Of a stretch of 64,000 bases of DNA, positions 17,322-26,955 are shown piece after piece (position 1 is the stretch's first letter; every line of letters begins with the position of its first letter). A program made the translations under genes and the position numbers. The notes under the pieces are model-generated. The model was not told the origin of the DNA. It ran no database searches and saw only the letters and a program-made list of their open reading frames with translations. Source of the DNA: Candidatus Tepidiaquacellales bacterium UBA2330 (GTDB lineage Bacteria > Bacteroidota > Ignavibacteria > Tepidaquicellales > Tepidaquicellaceae); NCBI GenBank assembly GCA_002344965.1, contig DDUU01000011.1, positions 1-64,000 of the forward strand, in the 5' to 3' direction.

Positions 17322-19454
17322 ATGAATTTTCTGAATCCGTCCGTTCTGATAGGTCTGTTTGCTGTTTCCATTCCGATACTCATTCATCTGCTTAATCTAA
17401 GAAAACTAAAGAAAGTTGACTTCAGCACACTGATGTTTCTTAAGGAAATTCAGAAATCAAAAATGAGAAGAATAAAACTTAAGCAGCTGTTGCTTCTCGC
17501 TTTAAGAATTTTTGTGATTGCTTTTCTGGTGCTTGCATTTTCCAAACCTGTTCTCGAAAATTATTCCTTCAGCGCTGATGCGGAAGGAAAATCGACAGTT
17601 CTGATTTTTCTTGATGATTCATTCAGCATGGATGCGCATGACGTAAACGGCAGGTATTTTGATCAGGCGAAGAGAACTGTTTCCGGAATTCTTGAAAATT
17701 ATTCTGAATCGGATGAAATAATTTTGATACCTTCTTCAATTACCGGCTTTAAAAATTCAGCAGGAATTACCGGAGGGATATCTGAGATTAAAGACTCTCT
17801 TGAATTTCTGAAAGTTTCATACAAACCTTTCAAACTCAATGACGCTTTCATATTGTCAGAACAGATACTGAAAAATTCTGTAAATCCGAATAAAGATGTT
17901 TTTATAATTTCTGATTTTCAATCGGTAAATATTGATGAGAGATCTGAGATATTCAAAAATAAAGATGCATCTGACGTAAATTATTTTTTTATTAAATCCG
18001 GAAGCAGAAATATTTCCAATCTTTCTCTCGACAGTCTTGCCGTAATTTCAAAGATACCGGCGAAATTTGGTAATATCAGACTATCGGTAAATCTGACAAA
18101 TCATTCCGAAACACCTGTTTTCAATAAATCTCTGAAATTATTTATTGACGGAAAACTTGCAGAGGAAAATTTAACTGACGTTAATGCAAAGAGCTTTACT
18201 AAAAAAGAGTTTTCATTTACGGCTGACAGAGCAGGGGATATACACGGTTATATTGAGCTGGCAGCGGATAATCTGCAGGAAGATGAACTTACGCAGGATA
18301 ACAGAATTTATTTTGACATTTATGTTCCCGGAAAAATAAAGGTAGGTATGATAGGAAATCCGGAAAATTTCAAATTCGTAAATGCAGCTCTGAATTCAGC
18401 TCAGAATCTAACACCGGATGAAAACTCCGAAAATCTCTTTGAAATATTATATCAGAATGATGTAACAGAAGATATTTTTAATAAGGATGTATTAATGATT
18501 TCTACTGATCAGTCATTCAGCGGAAATGACGGTAAGATGCTGTCGGAATTCCTGGAAGCCGGTAAAGGGATATTTATATTTCTGAATGAAAGTACTGACA
18601 TTGAAAATTTTAATTCAAATATTTCATCTGTTCTGAATGTTCCCGTTATAGAAAAACTAAAAACAGATGAACTTCAGAATTTAAATCTCAAATTCGGAAA
18701 GATTGACTTTGAAAATCCGCTCATTGCTGAAATATTCAGAAACAAACAGCTTAATATAACTTCAGAATCTTTAATTGATTTTCCGGATATAAGAAAATAT
18801 TTTCAGCTGATTATGAATGATAAAAGCTTTCCTGTTATTACATTGTCAGACAACAGAGCGTTCATTTCCGAAACTGAATTGCCAAAAGGTAAATTTCTTA
18901 TGAGCGCTGTTTCAGCCGGGACAGGATTTTCTGATTTTCCGTTAAACAATATATTCCCGCCTCTTATGATAAGAAGTGTTTTTTATCTTAACAGCGACTT
19001 TAGCTTTACAAATGAAAATATGATAGGAAGGTCAAATGTCATTTCTGTCAAAGGTCTGAAACACATAACAGGTTTGAATTCACCCGACGGAAATTTTACA
19101 GAAATTAATTATGGAATTTCAGGACCTTCGGATAAATTTCTTATTATTCCATACAGCGAAAGCACTGCATCAAAGGGACTTTATATCATTAATGACAGCG
19201 CCGGTAATAAGTTTGGATTTTCTCTTAACAGCGATCCGGCGGAAAGTAAAACCGGAGTATTAAGCGAAGAGGAAATTGATGTCGTAATAAAAAATTTCGG
19301 ATTGGTAAACGCCGTACAGATAAAAGATATAAATAATATTTCAGCGGTGATAAGTGAAAAAAGAACCGGCACTTCCTTATGGAAATATTTTCTGATTGCA
19401 GCGCTTTTTTTTCTTGCGCTTGAATTAATTTATTCTAAAAAGCTTGAAGAATAA
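17322..19454 (+). CDS. BatA-type N-terminal domain protein with vWA domain
   Basis: This 710-residue inner-membrane protein has the two-anchor BatA/BatB N-terminus (PSVLIGLFAVSIPILIHLLN, then VDFSTLMFLKEIQKSKMRR and a second TM at about 55-73). A von Willebrand A domain follows, with a MIDAS motif Asp98-x-Ser100-x-Ser102 in FLDDSFSMD, so it may bind a divalent metal. A large periplasmic region leads to one TM near the C-terminus. Bat proteins are tied to stress tolerance in Bacteroidota and usually sit with MoxR and batB-E genes. None is adjacent here, so this is an isolated relative. A -7-like TACATTTG at 17184 could serve as a distant promoter. Confidence 0.85.
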   Translation: MNFLNPSVLIGLFAVSIPILIHLLNLRKLKKVDFSTLMFLKEIQKSKMRRIKLKQLLLLALRIFVIAFLVLAFSKPVLENYSFSADAEGKSTVLIFLDDSFSMDAHDVNGRYFDQAKRTVSGILENYSESDEIILIPSSITGFKNSAGITGGISEIKDSLEFLKVSYKPFKLNDAFILSEQILKNSVNPNKDVFIISDFQSVNIDERSEIFKNKDASDVNYFFIKSGSRNISNLSLDSLAVISKIPAKFGNIRLSVNLTNHSETPVFNKSLKLFIDGKLAEENLTDVNAKSFTKKEFSFTADRAGDIHGYIELAADNLQEDELTQDNRIYFDIYVPGKIKVGMIGNPENFKFVNAALNSAQNLTPDENSENLFEILYQNDVTEDIFNKDVLMISTDQSFSGNDGKMLSEFLEAGKGIFIFLNESTDIENFNSNISSVLNVPVIEKLKTDELQNLNLKFGKIDFENPLIAEIFRNKQLNITSESLIDFPDIRKYFQLIMNDKSFPVITLSDNRAFISETELPKGKFLMSAVSAGTGFSDFPLNNIFPPLMIRSVFYLNSDFSFTNENMIGRSNVISVKGLKHITGLNSPDGNFTEINYGISGPSDKFLIIPYSESTASKGLYIINDSAGNKFGFSLNSDPAESKTGVLSEEEIDVVIKNFGLVNAVQIKDINNISAVISEKRTGTSLWKYFLIAALFFLALELIYSKKLEE

Positions 19455-19467
19455 AACTATTTTAGGT

Positions 19468-21084
19468 TTAATTTAGAATAAAATCCCGGGCAATTCTGTA
19501 AGTCGGACATCCGAGTGAAACGATCATATCGTGGAAGTCTTTAAGCGTTTTACTGTCTCCGAATTTTTGGAAATAATCATCTTTGAATTTTCTGAGGTAA
19601 ATCTTTCCGAGAGTGTAATTTATATACCCCGGATCAAATGCGCCTCTCTCAGCTTCCTGTAATGCAGTTGTTTCAGTCATGAAAGCATTTTTAATAAAAT
19701 ATTCCTTCGCTTCCTGTTCAGACATTCCTTCACAATGTATTCCGATAGCAACCATATATCTGCAGCACCTTATCATAGCTTCGAGAAGCATTCCTATCTT
19801 TGACTTAAAATCATTCCCGGAATATCCAAGCTCTATCATCATTTCTTCCGTGTAATGCGCCCAGCCTTCCACATAGGAATAACTCATGAATATTTTTGAA
19901 ATATCAGATGCATGTAAGTTTGAATTTAAGAAATGTGTATAATGACCGGGATAAGCTTCGTGAATTGAGATAAGCTTAAGTATTGGAAAATTAAACTGTG
20001 TCATCCACTCTTCTTTCTTTTTTTCGTCCCAGTCCTTTTCCGGCAGATTAACATAATAAAATGATTCACTGGATTTTTCAAAAGGTCCTGCGGTATTCAT
20101 TGCTGCAAAACCAAAATTCATATACCTCGGCATTTCTGTTACTATGCAATTCAGTTCTTCAGGTAAATTAACAATGTTGTTTTTTCTGATAAATTCTATC
20201 AGTTCATAAAGAGTATTTTCCGTATCAGAAACAAGAGAATCTTCCGAGGGATGATCATGTTCAAGTGATTCCAGTTTATCATGAAAGTCATTATCGTCAA
20301 GAATCTTTTTTAATTCATTCTGAAGTCTTGCTAACTCTTTTTCACCGCTTGCTTTAAGCTCTTCAAAGTTTATTTCAATGTGTTCATTTACAAAAAGCAT
20401 TTTCATAAATTTTTCCTTGCCAAGAATATTGGATTTATCCTCTACGGAACTTGCCCTGTCCAGAAAATTTATATACTTATTAAACGCTTCTACTGCAGCA
20501 TTGCTTGCAATAATATATTCGTTTTTCAGCATTTCATCTTTACTTCGATCACTGATCACATTCAGTAATTCCACTTTAAAAAAATCCTCATAACCCTGTG
20601 AAAAATGTCTGGCGTATCTGCACAAAACTCTCGGCAGTGTTTTGTTTAAATTATTTTCAGCTGTATTCAGTACTTCAGGAATTTTCTTCATAATGCTTAC
20701 AACCGAAGCAAGTCTTTCATCAAACGGCGCATACTCTCTGCTGATATAATTGTGAAGACCGCTGAAAACAAAAGCATAGTGCATAGGATTTTTTTTATAT
20801 GACTGGATTTCCTCTATGTTAAAAATTGTCATTTCAGCCGACCAGATTGCTGCGTCAAGTTCATATCTGTCAGCTTTTGATAATTCATTTCTGTTAATAG
20901 ACTTAAACCTTTCCAAAAAACTTTTAGCAACATCAACTGCATTTTTATGGCCTTTTTCAGATTCATCGCCGATTTTTCCGTCAAACTGATGCAGCCCAAG
21001 ATCTGTACCGTGTGCAGGATTCAGCTCTAAATATTTTCCGATATATTCTTTGACTAATTTTTTAAAATCTTCAGGTGAATTCAT
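19468..21084 (-). CDS. DUF885 family zinc peptidase-like protein
   Basis: This 538-residue protein has the family signature HEAYPGH (His375, Glu376, His381), resembling an expanded HExxH zinc site, and YVEGWAHYTEEMM with Glu406 as a likely third ligand. The C-terminal ETTALQEAERGAFDPGYINYTLGK is also conserved in DUF885. No signal peptide is visible, so it is probably cytoplasmic. Members are mostly uncharacterised predicted metallopeptidases. It begins seven bases after the nucleotidyltransferase stop and converges with the BatA-like gene. Confidence 0.85.
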   Translation of the reverse strand: MNSPEDFKKLVKEYIGKYLELNPAHGTDLGLHQFDGKIGDESEKGHKNAVDVAKSFLERFKSINRNELSKADRYELDAAIWSAEMTIFNIEEIQSYKKNPMHYAFVFSGLHNYISREYAPFDERLASVVSIMKKIPEVLNTAENNLNKTLPRVLCRYARHFSQGYEDFFKVELLNVISDRSKDEMLKNEYIIASNAAVEAFNKYINFLDRASSVEDKSNILGKEKFMKMLFVNEHIEINFEELKASGEKELARLQNELKKILDDNDFHDKLESLEHDHPSEDSLVSDTENTLYELIEFIRKNNIVNLPEELNCIVTEMPRYMNFGFAAMNTAGPFEKSSESFYYVNLPEKDWDEKKKEEWMTQFNFPILKLISIHEAYPGHYTHFLNSNLHASDISKIFMSYSYVEGWAHYTEEMMIELGYSGNDFKSKIGMLLEAMIRCCRYMVAIGIHCEGMSEQEAKEYFIKNAFMTETTALQEAERGAFDPGYINYTLGKIYLRKFKDDYFQKFGDSKTLKDFHDMIVSLGCPTYRIARDFILN

Positions 21085-21091
21085 TTTTAAT

Positions 21092-22090
21092 TTATATTTT
21101 TAATTCTGAATTATTTCCCAGACTGATTTTTACTGTTTCTCTTTTGACCGCTGCTCCTTCACCGATAATTGACTCTTCAATAATTGCATTTTCGACGGTT
21201 ACATCATTATCCAGTATACTATTAGATATTATGCTTTTACTGACTCTGCAATTATTATTTATTGTTGCAAATGGACCTATAATGCTGTCAGTAATTTCAA
21301 CATTCTTTCCGATATGAACAGGGTAAATAATCTTTGAATCGGGATACTCAGATTTAATTTTTTTATTTCTTTTCTGCAGTATATATCTGTTGGTCTCGAG
21401 CAGAGTTTCAGGTTTACCGCAGTCCAGCCATCCGGTCACATTATAAGTCGTCATCTTTTCTTTTTTACTTATCATATTCTCAAGCGCGTCAGTCAGCTGA
21501 AATTCACCTTTCACAGTGATCTTGTTTTTCATAATATATTCAAGTGAATTAAACATTACACTCGAATTTTTAAGATAATATAATCCTACTATCGCTTCGT
21601 TTGAAGGAGAGATCTCTTTTGAAGAAGGCTTTTCCACAAATCTTTTAATAAATCCGTTATCATTTTTTTCAACTACTCCGAATCTTCTCGGATCATCAAC
21701 TTTTTTTACACCGATCACAGAGTCATTGCTGTTGATAAGTTTTTTAAGATCTACATCAAACAAAGTGTCGCCCAGTATTATAAGACATTCTTCGTTTTTA
21801 TTTTTAAAAACTGGCTTTGCGCAATGAACAGCATGGCCAAGTCCTTTTGCTTCTTCCTGAACTATATAATCAAATTTAAAATCGAATGCGTTATCAAGAT
21901 ATTCCCTGATCTTTTCTCCCAGAAAACCGGTTATCAGAATGATTGAAGAAGCGATCTTGTCTTTTATAAGCTGATCAATAATATAAAATATCATTGGCTT
22001 GCCGCCTACATTCAAAAGTACTTTCGGTTTTGTCAGCGTATGCGGTCTTAATCTTGTTCCAAACCCGGCTACAGGTATAATGACTTTCAT
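21092..22090 (-). CDS. NDP-sugar nucleotidyltransferase
   Basis: This enzyme activates a sugar-1-phosphate with an NTP for glycan synthesis. The 332-residue protein has the nucleotide-binding signature PVAGFGTRLRPHTLTKPK, the metal/substrate segment LGDTLFDVD, and FVEKPSSKE. About 75 C-terminal residues form hexapeptide-like repeats (VEITDSIIGPFATINNNCRV, VENAIIEES) expected for a left-handed beta-helix. It resembles glucose-1-phosphate thymidylyltransferase and mannose-1-phosphate guanylyltransferase relatives, but the specificity is not readable. It sits 71 bases after alaS and just before the DUF885 gene. Confidence 0.87.
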   Translation of the reverse strand: MKVIIPVAGFGTRLRPHTLTKPKVLLNVGGKPMIFYIIDQLIKDKIASSIILITGFLGEKIREYLDNAFDFKFDYIVQEEAKGLGHAVHCAKPVFKNKNEECLIILGDTLFDVDLKKLINSNDSVIGVKKVDDPRRFGVVEKNDNGFIKRFVEKPSSKEISPSNEAIVGLYYLKNSSVMFNSLEYIMKNKITVKGEFQLTDALENMISKKEKMTTYNVTGWLDCGKPETLLETNRYILQKRNKKIKSEYPDSKIIYPVHIGKNVEITDSIIGPFATINNNCRVSKSIISNSILDNDVTVENAIIEESIIGEGAAVKRETVKISLGNNSELKI

Positions 22091-22161
22091 AATTAAATTA
22101 AAATTCTGTTTTTAAATAATAACAATAATCCATTAAAGATTTGAAATTCCTTCGGATTTCT

Positions 22162-24855
22162 TCAGCCATTAATGTAAGCTGATATGTTTGAAATTACATC
22201 ATTCAGTTTATTGACATTTTTAGCGCCGGCTGTGGCAAGATGAGGTTTACCGCCGCCGCCGCCGTCAAGTTCTTTTGCTATAACGGAAATTATTTTGCCT
22301 GCATTAAATCCTTTTTCCTTTATAAGATTATCGCTGACGGTACATACCAGATTGATCTTCAAATCAATAACAGATGCAACAATAGCGATTCCGTTTGTTA
22401 TTTTTTTTCTTAAATATTCTCCGATCTCTTTAAACTCATCAGTGTTCTTTGCATCAGCAACGTATGCAATAAGCTTATAACCGTTTGTCTCTTTTGAGTT
22501 AATTATTACTTCATCCAATTTCTGAAAAAGTAACTGCACATTTTTTTTCAGCAGTTCCTTTTCTGCAATTTTTCTTTCCTCTGATAGTTTTTCTTTAATT
22601 TCTATTAATGAATTCAAAGATTCGCCCTGAAAATTCATAAGGGATTTCATCAGAGCTGTATTTCTGAAATCAGTATTATCAAGCTGATTATTCATATTTT
22701 CTATTGCTTTTCTGAATTCGCCTGAATATTTATCAGGAAGTTCTGATGTTAATAATTCAATTTCAGAAATTTTATCTTTGAGATAATGAGCAATGCCGGT
22801 TCCTGTCCTCGCGAAAATTCTCCTTGTCCCTGAAGCAATACTTTCTTCTTTTGTAATTTTAAAGAGGCCTATTTCTTCAGTGTTTTTTACATGTGTGCCG
22901 CCGCAAAACTCAACGCTGAACTTATCGTCAATAAAAACCACTCTCACTTTATCTCCGTATTTCTCACCGAATAATTTTTTTACGTTCGGTATTTTATTCG
23001 CTTCTTCTATTGAGAGATCGACTTCAGTATATACCTGTATCTTTTCCTGAATTTTAAAATTTACAAGATCTTCAATTTCTTTTATCTGTTCATCCGTAAC
23101 TTTGTGGAAATGAGGGAAGTCAAATCTTAAATATTCATCTGACACTAATGAACCATGCTGCTTAATGTAATCTCCGAAAATTCGTCTTAGAGCTTCATGC
23201 AGGAGATGAGTTGCGGAATGATTTCTTTCAATTGAACTCCTTCTTTCCCTGTTTACATACGCCTTTACATTACTGACCATAACATCTTCATTGATATTCC
23301 TGTCTGTTATCAGAAAATATTTTTTTGAATCAATAATATTAATCTTCTCTCCTGATCCGGTTTCAATATATCCTGTATCGCTAATCTGTCCGCCGGATTC
23401 TGAAAAAAAAGGGTTAGTCTTTAAAACAATTATATTTTTTTCACTATCCGGGATTATCATTTCGGTAATAACTTCATTGCTTTGATCAGAATAGGGATCA
23501 TAAATAACATCGGTATTTTCCGGATTGACTTCAGGACCGGATTCAAATTCAAAGCTTACTTGTTTCCTTGAAATTTTCCCTCTCTCTTTCTGTTTTTCCA
23601 TATCTTCCTCAAACTTAAGAATATCAACTTTCAAACCGCGCTCTCTTGCCATCATCTCAGTTAAGTCAAGAGGAAAACCAAAAGTATCGTAAAGTTTAAA
23701 TGCTTCATCGCCGGGAAATATTTTAGTATTTTCCAATGATTCCGAAACTTCATTAAAAAGTTTTATACCTCTGTCAAGAGTTACATTAAAACTTTCTTCT
23801 TCAGCTTTTATAACTTCTTTAGTAAAATCCTTTTTATTTATAATTTCAGGAAAGATTTCTCCCATAGAATCAACGAGTACATCAACAAGTTTATATATGA
23901 AGGGCTCATGAAGATCGAGATTTCTGCCGTATCGTGATGCTCTGCGCAGTATTCTTCTCAATACATAACCTCTGCCCTCATTGGATGGAATTGCTCCGTC
24001 AGTGATTGCAAATGTTAATGTTCGGATATGATCAGCTATTACATTCATAGCCGGAATGTTTTCAGATTCGTAAACTTTATCTGAAATATCACATATCTTG
24101 TTTATTAACGGAAGGAATATATCAGTCTCATAATTTGATTTTTTATTTTGCAGCACTCTTACAATTCTTTCAAAACCCATACCCGTATCGACATGTTTCA
24201 TAGGCAGCAATTCCAGCTCTTTGTCTTTCTTTCTGTTATACTGAATGAAAACCAGATTCCAAATTTCCACAACATTCTCATTCCCGGCATTTACGTCATC
24301 AGCTTTACATCCGTTTTCAGTGCTGTCATAATGTATCTCAGAGCACGGACCGCACGGACCAGTCTCTCCCATTTCCCAGAAATTATCCTTTTCTCCAAAT
24401 CTTAAAATATGAGTTTTATCAATATCCGTTTCATTTTCCCAGATTTCAAATGCCTCATCGTCCGTTTCAAACACAGTAACCCATAATCTGTCTTTATCAA
24501 GTTTCCATACTTTAGTAAGTAATTCCCACGCCCAGATTATTGCTTCTTTTTTATAATAATCTCCGAACGACCAGTTGCCAAGCATCTCAAAGAAAGTATG
24601 ATGATATCCGTCCATTCCCACTTCCTCCAGATCATTATGCTTTCCTCCGGCTCTGATGCACTTTTGCGTATCTGCTGCTCTTGAATATTTTCTTTGACCG
24701 GTTCCCAGAAAAACATCTTTAAACTGATTCATGCCTGCATTTGTGAAAAGCAAAGTTGGATCATTTACAGGCACTACCGGGGAGGAAGGTACAATAGTAT
24801 GATCTTTATTTTTAAAAAAACTGAGAAATGACTTTCTGACTTCTTTGGATTTCAA
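22162..24855 (-). CDS. alaS: alanyl-tRNA synthetase
   Basis: This class II synthetase charges tRNA-Ala and edits mischarged Ser and Gly. Catalytic-domain motifs include DPTLLFTNAGMNQFKD and ADTQKCIRAGGKHNDLEEVG. The editing domain has HSATHLLHEAL and CGGTHVKNTEEIG, giving the zinc-type His and Cys ligands, and the DHHA1 domain ends GGGGGKPHLATAGAKN. No ATG is available. The frame opens with TTG 24879, and a second TTG at 24855 gives MKSKEVRKSFLSFF, which matches the usual AlaRS N-terminus, so 24855 is preferred (about 897 residues). No Shine-Dalgarno sequence precedes either. Confidence 0.95.
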   Translation of the reverse strand: MKSKEVRKSFLSFFKNKDHTIVPSSPVVPVNDPTLLFTNAGMNQFKDVFLGTGQRKYSRAADTQKCIRAGGKHNDLEEVGMDGYHHTFFEMLGNWSFGDYYKKEAIIWAWELLTKVWKLDKDRLWVTVFETDDEAFEIWENETDIDKTHILRFGEKDNFWEMGETGPCGPCSEIHYDSTENGCKADDVNAGNENVVEIWNLVFIQYNRKKDKELELLPMKHVDTGMGFERIVRVLQNKKSNYETDIFLPLINKICDISDKVYESENIPAMNVIADHIRTLTFAITDGAIPSNEGRGYVLRRILRRASRYGRNLDLHEPFIYKLVDVLVDSMGEIFPEIINKKDFTKEVIKAEEESFNVTLDRGIKLFNEVSESLENTKIFPGDEAFKLYDTFGFPLDLTEMMARERGLKVDILKFEEDMEKQKERGKISRKQVSFEFESGPEVNPENTDVIYDPYSDQSNEVITEMIIPDSEKNIIVLKTNPFFSESGGQISDTGYIETGSGEKINIIDSKKYFLITDRNINEDVMVSNVKAYVNRERRSSIERNHSATHLLHEALRRIFGDYIKQHGSLVSDEYLRFDFPHFHKVTDEQIKEIEDLVNFKIQEKIQVYTEVDLSIEEANKIPNVKKLFGEKYGDKVRVVFIDDKFSVEFCGGTHVKNTEEIGLFKITKEESIASGTRRIFARTGTGIAHYLKDKISEIELLTSELPDKYSGEFRKAIENMNNQLDNTDFRNTALMKSLMNFQGESLNSLIEIKEKLSEERKIAEKELLKKNVQLLFQKLDEVIINSKETNGYKLIAYVADAKNTDEFKEIGEYLRKKITNGIAIVASVIDLKINLVCTVSDNLIKEKGFNAGKIISVIAKELDGGGGGKPHLATAGAKNVNKLNDVISNISAYING

Positions 24856-25009
24856 ATTGTAATTTTTAATAACACACAAAGTAACTTTAATGAATGATAA
24901 ATTAAATATAAATATACTGAGATTTCAACTACTGTAAAAAATATTAAAAAGGAGATCCGGAAGATTTAAAATTTTAGGTTAATTTTTACTGCGGCTCAAA
25001 AATGCTAAA

Positions 25010-25426
25010 TTAATTTTCTGAAGTTTTAATTGTAACTAAATGCCAGGTTACCCCGACTGCAATAATTATCAAAAGAATCCTGATGTATAAGAGATCTGTT
25101 AGTAAAAGGGCTGAAGCAAGAATTCCGATCCACAGAAATGTGATGGAAAAGATTTTTGAATTCAGAGTCATTCCTCTTCCTGAAGAATAGTCATTAAGAT
25201 ATTTACCGAAATACTTATTATTATGAAGCCATTTATGAAATTTTTCAGAACTTCTGGCAAAACACCAGGCTGCCAGTATAAAGAATATAGTGGTAGGCAG
25301 GAGAGGTACAAATATTCCAAGAATGCCTATTGATGTAAGAATTATTCCTGACAGCAACAAAATCCACCTGAAAAAAGAATTCCGGCTGATATTGTATTCT
25401 GTAGTTTTATTATTTGAATTTTCCAT
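25010..25426 (-). CDS. DUF454 (YbaN-like) inner-membrane protein
   Basis: This 138-residue protein has three or four TM helices. The family motif GILGIFVPLLPTTIFFILAAWCFARSS is followed by KFHKWLHNNKYFGKYLNDY, as in E. coli YbaN. The function of the family is not established. It lies upstream of alaS on the same strand with a 154-base gap, and it diverges from rpsR. Confidence 0.85.
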   Translation of the reverse strand: MENSNNKTTEYNISRNSFFRWILLLSGIILTSIGILGIFVPLLPTTIFFILAAWCFARSSEKFHKWLHNNKYFGKYLNDYSSGRGMTLNSKIFSITFLWIGILASALLLTDLLYIRILLIIIAVGVTWHLVTIKTSEN

Positions 25427-25528
25427 GAGACAGTTTCAAAAATGGTAAATTTTATATTCTTATTAAAGTTCAAAATAGATAATAGTCGTAACAGATTTCA
25501 ATAACTTAATCTTTATTTGAAAATTTAT

Positions 25529-25557
25529 TTGACTTCTAATAAAAATAGAATTGTAAT
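25529..25557 (+). promoter_or_regulatory. sigma70-like promoter upstream of rpsR
   Basis: TTGACT (25529-25534), a 17-base spacer and TGTAAT (25552-25557) form a good -35/-10 pair. This would give a leader of about 45 bases before ATG 25608. It lies in the divergent region shared with the DUF454 gene. Confidence 0.42.
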
Positions 25558-25607
25558 TATTTCATAAAATAGATAAATTGTAGACTATTTTAATAAATTA
25601 ATCCGAA

Positions 25608-25895
25608 ATGAAAAGAAGTAACTTAAAAAAATCCAATTACAAATTAACACAACAGATAACCGCTAAAAAGAATCAGCCGAAGAAAAGAGACCCGTTTAAA
25701 GAGCGTGGTGTTAAAGATTATATCGATATATTTGACGCAAGACTTCTTACTAGATTTCTAAATGAACAGGGAAAATTACTTCCTGCCAGGATCACGGGAG
25801 CTACATCTAAAATGCAGAGAAAACTCAATACGGCAATCAAAAGAGCAAGACATCTCGCGATTATTCCGTTTGTCAGTGAAGGCACAAGATATTAA
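25608..25895 (+). CDS. rpsR: 30S ribosomal protein S18
   Basis: S18 binds 16S rRNA beside S6 on the small-subunit platform. The 95-residue product has the diagnostic core LLPARITGATSKMQRKLNTAIKRARHLAIIPF, preceded by DYIDIFDARLLTRFLNEQGK. Two features stand out. The N-terminal zinc-ribbon cysteines common in S18 are absent (no Cys in the protein). The gene also stands alone, about 10 kb from rpsF-ssb-rplI, where rpsR normally lies between ssb and rplI. It has its own likely promoter and terminator. It is either the sole S18 moved here or a zinc-independent paralogue. Confidence 0.93.
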   Translation: MKRSNLKKSNYKLTQQITAKKNQPKKRDPFKERGVKDYIDIFDARLLTRFLNEQGKLLPARITGATSKMQRKLNTAIKRARHLAIIPFVSEGTRY

Positions 25896-25925
25896 TAAAA
25901 TCATTTTATAAAATAACTTTTAGAT

Positions 25926-25955
25926 AACTCTCGGGCTCCGGCGCGGGAGTTTTTT
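25926..25955 (+). terminator. rho-independent terminator after rpsR
   Basis: AACTCTCG at 25926-25933 pairs with CGGGAGTT at 25944-25951 (one G-U) around a ten-base GC-rich loop, and a T-run follows. It ends just before the ATG of the nuclease gene at 25960. Confidence 0.75.
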
Positions 25956-25959
25956 ATTT

Positions 25960-26955
25960 ATGAAGAAAAATATTTTACTTTACTTATCTGCGTTATATTT
26001 TTTTATTTTTTCAGGATATTCCTTCTCGCAGATCTCCGAAAACAATTCTTTGATATTAGGAACATTTAAAATAACAAAAGTTATAGACGGTGATACATTT
26101 AAATTTGAAAATCTCGACGGATCATCAAGACTGCTTGGAATTGATACGGAGGAAACTTTTAAAACAGATGATGCAGCAGCGAAAACAGATGAGATTTCTG
26201 CAAAATGGGATGAATACTATAGATTAGAAAAAGGAGAGAATAAAATGCCCGTTAAAACCAATTCACCTCTTGGTTACGAGGCAATGATATGGGCTAAGGA
26301 ATTTCTAAAGGATGTTGAAAATGCAAGACTTGAATTGGAAGATGAAAACAGAGCCATGGATATTTTCGGAAGGCATCTTGTTTATATGTTTGTGCAGAAG
26401 GACGGTAAAGAAATTAATTACAATGTCGAATGTGTGAGATTGGGTTACAGCCCTTATTTTAACAAATACGGAAACAGTAAAAAATATCATCAGGATTTTA
26501 TTGCCGCTCAGGAATACGCCAGAAATAATAAACTGGGTATTTGGGATCCCGATAAGAAACATTATCCGGATTATGAAGAAAGAATCAACTGGTGGAATAA
26601 GAGAGCTGAACAGCTTGAGAATTTTGAAAAAAAATATTCAGACAACGAAAATTATTTTAATCTTTCAGACGAAAGTGATTTCAAAAGACTTTCGGAAAAT
26701 GTAGGAAATGAAATAATAGTATTCGGAAATATTTCGGATGTTCTTACGAAAAAATTTCCATATCTCCTAAGAATTCCGCGAACAAAGGAAGATACTTTTG
26801 AACTTGTAATTTTTGAGGATAATGCTAATCTCTTAAATGAAATGGAGATAGATAATAAAAAGGAATACTATACTTATATTAAAGGGACTCTTGGAGTATA
26901 TAAAGGAAAATATCAGATAGAATTGAAAGATAAAGATCAGATCTGGATTGAATGA
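25960..26955 (+). CDS. secreted thermonuclease-family (SNase-like) nuclease
   Basis: This 331-residue exported protein has a signal peptide ending near SFSQIS. A staphylococcal-nuclease-type OB-fold domain (about 35-190) shows VIDGDTFKFENLDG, RLLGIDTEET (with the catalytic-site Arg and metal-site Asp), FGRHLVYMFV and ECVRLGYSPYF, so catalytic residues look present. A C-terminal region of about 120 residues may be a second OB-fold (VFGNISDVLTKKFPYLLRIP). Members cleave DNA or RNA with calcium. The ATG abuts the rpsR terminator, so its promoter must overlap that structure or it depends on read-through. Confidence 0.83.
   Translation: MKKNILLYLSALYFFIFSGYSFSQISENNSLILGTFKITKVIDGDTFKFENLDGSSRLLGIDTEETFKTDDAAAKTDEISAKWDEYYRLEKGENKMPVKTNSPLGYEAMIWAKEFLKDVENARLELEDENRAMDIFGRHLVYMFVQKDGKEINYNVECVRLGYSPYFNKYGNSKKYHQDFIAAQEYARNNKLGIWDPDKKHYPDYEERINWWNKRAEQLENFEKKYSDNENYFNLSDESDFKRLSENVGNEIIVFGNISDVLTKKFPYLLRIPRTKEDTFELVIFEDNANLLNEMEIDNKKEYYTYIKGTLGVYKGKYQIELKDKDQIWIE

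Noticed and set aside
22135..22161. Small hairpin around TTCG downstream of alaS as terminator
   Set aside because: Bulged short stem without a T-run on either strand.
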